Below, in pieces: positions 58,201 to 64,000 of a stretch of 64,000 bases of DNA. Numbering within the stretch: position 1 is the stretch's first letter; each line of letters starts with the position of its first letter. The notes below the pieces were generated by a model. That model had not been told where the DNA came from. It worked only from the letters and a program-made list of their open reading frames with translations, and made no database searches. The stretch is from NCBI GenBank assembly GCA_037954235.1, contig JBBMOA010000017.1, positions 19,888,027-19,952,026 of the forward strand, given 5' to 3'. This DNA is from Aulostomus chinensis (taxonomy: Eukaryota > Chordata > Actinopteri > Syngnathiformes > Aulostomidae). The position numbers and the translations under genes were made by a program.

Positions 58201-61200
58201 GACCTCAGTGATGATATCATACCATACAATTGCTGTGTTCTATACTCCTCAGTACTTATATCAGCTGTGGTTTTTTGATTACTGTATAACTGGAGGCAAC
58301 ACCCATGCTTTTACAATAACATTGTAACACTGACAGTCCTTCATACTACTACTGACAAAGAAGTGGAGATTCTAACTGTATTAACATGTATCCTGATTTT
58401 TTTTGTAGTAGTAGTAGTAGTAGTAGGAGCACAGAAGTAAAACTACTACATTCATTCAGGGGTGTGTGTGTGTGTGTGTGTGTACGTTAATGAAAGATTG
58501 AAGCACCGCCCCACTGACCTCCAGTCTTTTGACAACCTCTCCAAAGTCTTCTGTGTTGTTATTGATGGAGCGCAGTGACACGCTTTCACCGCGCTCATAG
58601 TAGATCTTCATGGAGGCGGGACTTCCTGTCGACCAACCAATCACATCACGCGTGGCACAGTTAAACACAACTGCTTTGGCCTCCTGATCCAGTAGGATTA
58701 TGAAGTCATTTGAAATAGCCAGCAGACATTCACGTTCAGCCCCAGCCACTTGGTCTTCAGCATGAACCTGCCAGGTTACTGCCCCCAGGCTCCGGAGCTC
58801 CGCCCCACTGTACGGACGTACTTTCTCCCGTCGTTTGTGCGCCAGCGAGATGAAAGGGAACTTCCCGGTGGGTTCAACTGGAGTATTAGTCACATGGCGT
58901 TCAGCCAAATCTCTCAGGTACTCCTGTCGTGTGCGTGTTGCCATGGCGCCAAACTTATCCGACTTGTGGGCTGCGTTTTCAGCGTTAATAACTTTGGCCA
59001 ACAGGAAGTCCCTGAAGACAGTGGACTTGGGGAAGGTCACACCCTTGGGAACGGGAGGACCAAAGGAGGGAACGTCCTGGGAGCGGGTGACAGCCACACT
59101 GTGGAGGGAGAACAGAGGGGAAGAGTTTGAGGTAGCAAAAAGCAGCAGTTATACATGCGTTCAGCAACACATTGGATGCAACATAAACATGCATCCTTAT
59201 AAAAGTAAATCAATACGAGGATTTTCTCATCTTAACTAAAACCACATCATGTTCACTCAAACATGCATGTATATGAGGAGGACATTTCCAGGACTTTCCT
59301 GAACCTTTCTGGCTTTATTCATTTTTCCAAAGCATTATAAAATTCTCTGACTTTTCCAGGGTTTATCATGACTGTTATGAACCCTGTCACGGAATTAAAA
59401 TGAGCAGAAAGTTCAGCAAACCTACATACATATACACGTAAGAACACAGGCATCATAAATACGTTTCGATTCAATATTCTATGAATGGTACGTGTGCAGC
59501 ATGCAGTAGCATGACCACTGAAAAATCATCTTCGGAGTCACTCTCTGTACACTGTACAGGGTAAAACTGGAGACTTGTCACTATGGCCCACAAATGAAAG
59601 TACTTGCTGTATTACAAACAGGTGGCTTTTATTATGTATGAAGAATTCACTGAAAATTCAAAAAAGCTGTCATACGTCAAAAAAGGTGTCGACACAAAAG
59701 TCTGTTTGAACATTTTTATTTATTTATTCATTTATTTTCTACAGCTGATTCGTTTGAAATATTGTAAGTAATGGAAACTTCTGGATGATGAGCCCCGGGC
59801 GCAATGTAACCTGTGTCCTGCTCTTTGGGCTTGTGCTCGGTGCACTTCGAAAAAAATCAGATCAAAGTATTTCGAAGTGATAGAAAGCAGCCAATTATCA
59901 CCTTTCTTCTTTATTAACACCGCGCTGCTGCTGTAGCACCACTAACTACGAGTCCCCACCCAGGCCGCATGGTTTACAGGGACTGTAACTTGCTTCCACG
60001 TGTTGGGATTACCGTACATCACAAGGACAAACAGCAGATGGGCTCATAAAAAAAAGAGGAGGGGAAACATCTTAGTCCGGCTTCCTCGGGGGTATTGTTG
60101 CCTTTGACCTATTTCACCTGTGAGAGTAAAGGAGGGCGTTAGAATTCTTGCAAGCGATGCTCTCCTCCTGTTACCCTCTAATATTCCTATTGCATTTACA
60201 CACAATAGCTCTCCCAGAGTTGGATTACTATGAATTAGTAAACAGGTGCAGGCAATGCTGTCTTCTGCTTCAATTCATACAAACCCTAAACAAAGTGAGG
60301 TTTTTAACAAAGTGGGCAAAGCTGCAACGATTAATTATTTAGTCAAATGTTTTTGATGTTTGATTTAACGATTACAAGCAAAAATCTCAAGTATTTGCTG
60401 ATTCCAGGTTTAATATGAGCATTTGTTGTTGGTGGTGGTGGGTTTTTTTTTTGGTCATTTATAATGGAAAATTTAGAGTTTGGAGGTTTTCAGTGTTCTG
60501 TTGGACAGAAAAAAAGTCTTATCATTTCATACATTAAATGATTCATCAATGAATTGTAAAACAAACTAGCAGATTAATCATTGATGAAAATGACTTCTTA
60601 GAGGTTATATTACAGGGATTATATTACTGTGTGTGTGTGTGTGGGGGGGGGGGGGGCATTAGGATTGTCCGTGAAGTTAGAAGTATGTTGATTTCCAATA
60701 AATCCTAATTCAAAGCATGGGGTCTATAAGTATCCATATAGATAGCCATAATTATCTACAGTAAAAGCCTCATGTGCATGTAAAACCTAAAATGTGGATA
60801 AGCTGATGTGACAGTCCTGACAAGTGTCTGTCCAGTCCATTAAACCCGTAACACAGTCATTGCCTATAGCGGAAATGTTGCAAACCACGCCTGACTACAC
60901 ACGGCATATTAACACCATACATCCGGACACAGTTGACACGCCAGCGCCCAGTGTTGACGCCCTGCCACTCACTGCTACATCGCTGTGCCGAGAAGCAAAG
61001 CTGCAGCTTGGGCTAGTGAGCACAAACGGACCACATTTCCTAAACGAAGCCCTAGTTATGCAATCTGCCTTGTCGGCCCTGTGTGACTTTGAGCCAGCGG
61101 TTGAAAGCAGCAGATTAGCACCCCGCTGGCTCTGGGCCACTTACTCTTCTAATGCTCTGGTTTGGCCCAAAGTGACCTGAGTATTTTCCTAAATCTCAGC

Positions 61201-63838
61201 AGCAGGCAACAACAGGCTATTAATAACTAGATGACTCAACAAATCGTAATATACACGTTATCAATGTCAGTCACAGAGACATGAACAGAAAAAAAATCAT
61301 CTTAATGTATGAAACAGAGCTCCTACACATGCATGTTAAGCATTTGGGTGAAAGTGCTTTTTTAATTATGTGGCAAGAGATCAGCTGATATCCAAAGAGC
61401 TTGGAAATGAGATCACCCTCAACTTACCTCCTGGTTTGGTAACGTTTACAGCAAAATATCTTGAAGCTTTGGTGCAACGATCACAAAGAATTACTTGGCC
61501 AAAGCTAACTCTGTAGCTACAATCGGATGCTCAAGATATAGCGCTCAGTAAGTTCAGTGTTCCAAATTCTCGTAACCGTTCTGCAGCTCGCCTTCGTATC
61601 CAGAATTGTTTCCACATCATCGGAGTAAGGAATCCATGTGAAGACTGGTGACAATTAGGATTTGAGTTTTTTTCAAGTGGTGCAGAAACCAAAGGCAGCG
61701 ATTGCGAGCGGCTCTGGGTGGGGTAGTTCAATTGTCCTCAAAGATTCAGTGTCCCACACCTCTCCATTTCATCCTTAAACCAGGAAAACCAGCATTTCAC
61801 CCCTTTCTTGTAAAAGCACCGTCACGAAAAAAAAGAAAGAAAAGCAGGGTGAATGGCGGTGTCCACTGGTGGATGTGACAGAATAGCCGGTCAGGAAAAA
61901 GAAACTTGGCAGAGAGGAAAAAAAGAAGAAGAACTCCAAATAAATTAGCCTGACTTTGACGAGGGCTGAGAAACAGAAGGCGAGTTTGACCCGTCCGCTC
62001 CTGAGGTGGACTATGTGAGCTCTGAGGGATTCTGCTCTCTGCAATCCTTCCCAGTCACTTGCATGTCCGGATGAAGAGAGCACTTCATGTGCATGGCACT
62101 AACTCCTTCAGACCACTCTGGCTCATGCTGCCCAAAGGCAAAGTGGCAGGCAGGGAGAAAGGAGGAGAAGGCGGAGGCTGGTATTGTATGAGTGTGTGAA
62201 AAGTGAGCCTTTGAGAGAATCTGAGAGAAAGTGTGTGCATGTGTGTGCAGCTGCGTGCAAGTGAGCATTAGAAAAAAAGGTAAAAGGAGAAAGGGGAGGC
62301 ATTAAGTGTAGTACGTGTGTAATGCAGAGCTCAGAGTGTGTGTGCATTGGAGAAGAAATGAGTGTGATTGCCACAGAGCTGCATCATGAGAATCAGCCAG
62401 TGGAGGAGAAGAATGCTCCCATCAGATCAACAACCAATCTCCTCTATCCCACCATAATCAAACTAATGTATGCACACATGAAACACACACAGTCCAGAAT
62501 GATAGGACGGTCATGCAAGTGGATTTTATTTTTACTGTGACCTATGCCTTCCAGTCAATGCTTTTGTCTTAATGCTTGAAAACAACTCTGCTGGTAGCAC
62601 TCTTGAGTGGTGCGGAGCTTTCAAGGTACTATAAAAGGATTCAGTTCTGCAGCAGATTTTTATTCCACATTGCTGGTGGGTTTGGTCGATGTGGCCTACT
62701 AAAATTATAATGAGTCTCCATAGTCTCTAGATACAGTCATATATATTCAGAGCTGGTGGTCTAACATTAGTTAGTCTCACAAGTCTTCTTTCCATTGACA
62801 CATTTCAATACATATATTGAAGAATTGCAGTAGAAAAGGTTGATGGAAAAGGCGAAATATGCGTGAAAAAAGCGACTTTTTTTGAAAAAACAGAAAATGC
62901 ACAGTGGGAGAGACAAACAGCTTTTTGCTAATAAACTCAGATTTAGCTAATCTGCGCACAACATAGCCAATAACAGTTGCTAAAGAACAACAATAAATGA
63001 GAGTAATTCATCAAGACTCCTCCCTTTGCACAAGCAGGTGGCCAAGACTACCTCTTCTTCTACTATCAGTTGCAGCCATGCCATCTTCTGATGGAGATGT
63101 GCATTTGCAACATTTTCAAAATTGGCTTGTAATTTGTCTGACGATTAAGTGGAAACAGAACCACTCTCTGATAGGATACAGATTCTAAACTAGAAACCAT
63201 TTCAACTTTTTGGTAGTCCGTAATTATTTAAACTGTATTTATTGATTACGTGCTTGATTGATTACGTACTTGACACTGATTCTGTTACATGCTACATCAT
63301 CTCCTTAGCTAACAGATGACCCACCTGTAGCATGTGCTGTCCGAGCAAGGGTTGTGCACCCTTACAATGATGAAAACGTGTTGAAAGTGAGAGCGAATGG
63401 CCTTCGGGGTGAAGGGGTGAGCACCGGGCTCCTGGAACACGATGGTCACGATGTCATTCCCAATGTGGCGCTTCCTCAGCAACTAAATCGATTAAAAAAC
63501 AATTGTTGGGGGAATTCTACTTCAACCTAAGTTGTCACAGAAAAACAACAAACCTTTATTTGTTCAGTGAAAAAATAAAACGAAAGCTGAGTCCAATCTG
63601 ATAGCGGCGCCACAAGCCCCATCATGCAGTCCCACAACGATGCACCCTTCCTTCAGGGTTTTCATTAGTTCATCTGTTTTCAAAATATCATGCAGCCAAT
63701 GATTTACCACAAAAGCGGAGATTGCCATCTTTACCTGTTGTTTGTTGTTGGGCGTGTAAGGCAGCAGAGTCGACACATGGAACATGAGCTCATAGTCCTT
63801 GTATGTTGTGTATAGAGAGTGTGTGCCAGTGGAATCCG
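51625..63838 (-). CDS. sipa1l1: sipa1l1 (SPAR1): RapGAP and PDZ protein, C-terminal part in 16 exons, partial
   Basis: SIPA1L1 stimulates GTP hydrolysis on Rap1/Rap2, binds PSD-95 and actin, and shapes dendritic spines. The window holds 3254 coding nt (1083 whole codons) in phase across 16 exons; the N-terminal part lies beyond 64000. In window numbering: RapGAP domain 1 to about 190 with KRHIGNDIVTIVFQEPGA, which contains the Asn-thumb helix; PDZ about 290-362 with LGQLGFHVNFEGIV; a long Ser-rich linker with LSPNKSSK and SNTLSSNASSSAHSDEKWY; the SFYPRHGATSKYLIGW motif; RTLSDESIYSGQRE; and a C-terminal leucine-zipper coiled coil ending KKFTEWVFNTIDMN. The C-terminal motifs and synteny favour SIPA1L1 over SIPA1L2 or L3. 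All junctions are GT-AG. No frameshift or internal stop was found. Confidence 0.93.
51955..52033 (-). CDS. sipa1l1: sipa1l1 exon: first half of coiled coil
   Basis: 79 nt: ETPACLMGKVSQLESMVK then VLQEDLKK. Acceptor TTTCACAG, donor AAG|GTTAGC. Confidence 0.92.
52287..52404 (-). CDS. sipa1l1: sipa1l1 exon: low-complexity linker
   Basis: 118 nt: QRLVFLAAQEESVMAES then an Ala/Ser/Gln/Pro-rich segment ending RQPSPG. Less conserved than its neighbours, but its phase (2 nt in, 2 nt out) is required by both. Confidence 0.88.
53250..53399 (-). CDS. sipa1l1: sipa1l1 exon: DAAKAFE segment
   Basis: 150 nt: DLSAPESSEVEQERKRQQ, then MPLPDTRADGPLDWAHLVDA and AKAFE. The MPLPDT...LDW..LVDAAKA block is a conserved SIPA1L signature. 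Confidence 0.93.
53603..53804 (-). CDS. sipa1l1: sipa1l1 exon: TLSDESIYSGQRE segment
   Basis: 202 nt beginning PLFPGPPPGRRSLQ, then RTLSDESIYSGQRESSS, PTDLLFSCSTVPRSP and SRRTSHKSL. The acceptor is an AAG after a strong pyrimidine tract; the donor is G|GTGAGT. Confidence 0.9.
53899..54061 (-). CDS. sipa1l1: sipa1l1 exon: RHQSDG...EEDLKKLI segment
   Basis: 163 nt: RHQSDGLLGSQPQLRANLRG, SQSPQRHTAKSSLEEDLKKL, ITLDSPPPTTSEEK. RKRHQSDG across the junction and EEDLKKLI are conserved in SIPA1L1. Confidence 0.93.
54619..54834 (-). CDS. sipa1l1: sipa1l1 exon: SFYPRHGATSKYLIGW segment
   Basis: 216 nt: a Ser/Pro-rich start, then PKSFYPRHGATSKYLIGWRK and PGGTVNSVDFGSTRK. The SFYPRxGATSKYLIGW motif is highly conserved in the family. 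Confidence 0.94.
55634..56052 (-). CDS. sipa1l1: sipa1l1 exon: Ser-rich linker
   Basis: 419 nt: ADALYSSSQSSSNTLSSNAS, SSAHSDEKWYEVGSRSG, LELNGYLQGTSTDSGIDATS and a long Ser/Thr/Pro-rich stretch ending YSLSDAASHS. STDSGID contains a DSG motif of the degron type reported for SPAR turnover, but I did not verify position equivalence. Confidence 0.93.
56514..56596 (-). CDS. sipa1l1: sipa1l1 short exon with HLSPNKSSK
   Basis: 83 nt: TLVSKVVIPRLQPPEQSG then HLSPNKSSK. Acceptor TCCTACAG, donor AAG|GTGAGT. HLSPNK is shared with mammalian SIPA1L1. Confidence 0.9.
56697..56854 (-). CDS. sipa1l1: sipa1l1 exon: Ser/Gly-rich linker
   Basis: 158 nt: FNNNNSQSPVSSGRQLAG, then GGSSTGAPWSRPVEGEA and RLGDKTNP. 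Weakly conserved; supported by splice sites and phase on both sides. Confidence 0.85.
56969..57112 (-). CDS. sipa1l1: sipa1l1 exon: RQKSMPDG segment
   Basis: 144 nt: YSPGNDNYALACSIVMGRTL, HNTNSPSSLSYTETMSSNHW, RQKSMPDG. RQKSMP[ED]G is a family signature. Confidence 0.92.
57200..57460 (-). CDS. sipa1l1: sipa1l1 exon downstream of PDZ
   Basis: 261 nt: CSEIYHMPLVDYKNHKEGMP, YELKFPFRPTANSNTKWPR, a Ser/Pro-rich stretch and SVSSDGRPINPKR. The donor is weak (AG|GTTGCT), but both sides are in phase and conserved. Confidence 0.9.
57543..57817 (-). CDS. sipa1l1: sipa1l1 exon: PDZ domain
   Basis: 275 nt: TTEMTLRRNALGQLGFHVNF, EGIVAEVEPYGYAWQAGLRQ, GSRLVEICKVAVASLSHEQM, IDLLRTSVTVKVVIIPP. LGFH is the carboxylate-binding loop equivalent (GLGF class) of this PDZ. 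Acceptor CCTCTGTAG, donor AG|GTAGTG. Confidence 0.96.
58410..58484. repeat. (AGT)n and (GT)n microsatellites next to a splice donor
   Basis: Six GTA units at 58408-58427 and about eleven GT units at 58462-58483, the latter starting 35 bp from the donor of the large RapGAP exon. Confidence 0.85.
58519..59098 (-). CDS. sipa1l1: sipa1l1 exon: C-terminal half of RapGAP domain
   Basis: 580 nt, the largest exon in the window: VAVTRSQDVPSFGPPVPKGV, TFPKSTVFRDFLLAKVINAE, NAAHKSDKFGAMATRTRQEY, LRDLAERHVTNTPVEPTGKF and on to DFGEVVKRLE. Acceptor CCCTCCACAG, donor GAG|GTCAGT. It also covers the PH-like strand-rich region after the GAP domain. Confidence 0.96.
59099..63324 (-). other. sipa1l1 intron (4.2 kb)
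   Basis: The flanking exons join directly in phase (codon AG|T), so no coding exon is missing. It contains a poly-G/(GT)n tract at 60630-60656, T-rich runs and no recognised mobile element. A 118-codon frame at 60824-61180 (+) has no motif and is considered chance. Confidence 0.6.
63325..63482 (-). CDS. sipa1l1: sipa1l1 exon: RapGAP catalytic segment
   Basis: 158 nt: LLRKRHIGNDIVTIVFQEPG, AHPFTPKAIRSHFQHVFIIV, RVHNPCSDSTCY. HIGND carries the Asn that acts as the 'Asn thumb' in Rap1GAP-type enzymes; it is intact here. Confidence 0.96.
63735..63838 (-). CDS. sipa1l1: sipa1l1 exon: RapGAP domain
   Basis: 104 nt, the first exon (in gene order) inside the window: DSTGTHSLYTTYKDYELMFH, VSTLLPYTPNNKQQ. 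Acceptor TTTCCTGCAG, donor CAG|GTAAAG. Starts with 2 nt of a split codon, so further exons lie beyond the right edge. Confidence 0.95.
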
Positions 63839-64000
63839 CTGCAGGAAATAAAGCAATGTAGTGTTGAGACTCTTTGTACCATCACTGTCATCCATCTCTC
63901 TTACATGTGTACTCTGAATGCTCAGTGTTTTCCGTGCAACGCAGGATGCAATTTCACCAGTCTAAACAACGAGACAATAGTGAGGCGCGGATCAATATCA
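63839..64000 (-). other. sipa1l1 intron, continues past window
   Basis: No exon visible in the last 160 bp. Confidence 0.5.

Noticed and set aside
60824..61180. 118-codon frame in the sipa1l1 intron
   Set aside because: No family signature, and flanking sipa1l1 exons join in phase without it.

Overview
This is vertebrate, almost certainly ray-finned fish, nuclear DNA. Genes are split into short exons with GT-AG introns, the encoded proteins match vertebrate families closely, and intergenic and intronic DNA is full of dinucleotide microsatellites and degenerate mobile-element fragments. I cannot name the species. Most long open frames here are microsatellite artefacts or chance frames. The real coding sequence lies in about 35 short exons that I assembled by splice sites, reading phase and protein similarity recalled from known families.

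Three genes are present, in an order and orientation that, from memory, matches human 14q24 (SIPA1L1, RGS6, DPF3) seen in reverse complement. (1) The 3' end of dpf3 (BAF-complex double-PHD-finger family) lies on the + strand at 347/503-1698. It carries the short 'isoform a' C-terminus, which has no complete PHD finger. (2) All of the rgs6 coding sequence (R7-family regulator of G-protein signalling, DEP-DHEX-GGL-RGS) lies on the - strand in 16 coding exons from 43046 down to 9139. These give 492 codons with every exon junction in phase. (3) The C-terminal part of sipa1l1 (SPAR1, a RapGAP/PDZ protein of the synapse) lies on the - strand in 16 exons from 63838 down to 51625. These give 1083 codons, also fully in phase, and the gene runs off the right edge. 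dpf3 and rgs6 converge tail to tail; sipa1l1 and rgs6 run head to tail.

Layout: 1-1698 dpf3 terminal exons; 1699-4604 probable dpf3 3' UTR; 4605-8672 intergenic, with a 1.1-kb alternating purine/pyrimidine array (5260-6361) followed by an old degenerate repeat block; 8673-20269 rgs6 exons 2-16; 20270-42962 the 22.7-kb first coding intron of rgs6, holding microsatellites, a 12-copy 30-bp G-rich minisatellite and retroelement relics; 42963-43058 rgs6 first coding exon, with a GC splice donor; 43059-49830 rgs6 upstream/intergenic; 49831-51624 probable sipa1l1 3' UTR; 51625-63838 sipa1l1 exons; the remainder is intron.

The genes do not form a pathway unit like an operon. They are neighbours by ancestral synteny: a chromatin-remodeller subunit, a Galpha GTPase-activating protein working with Gbeta5, and a Rap GTPase-activating protein. 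I found no undescribed system such as a defence island, CRISPR array or biosynthetic cluster. The observations most worth checking are the altered zinc finger and missing PHD exons of dpf3, the GC-AG intron and tandem (NAGNAG) splice acceptor in rgs6, and several unusual repeat structures.
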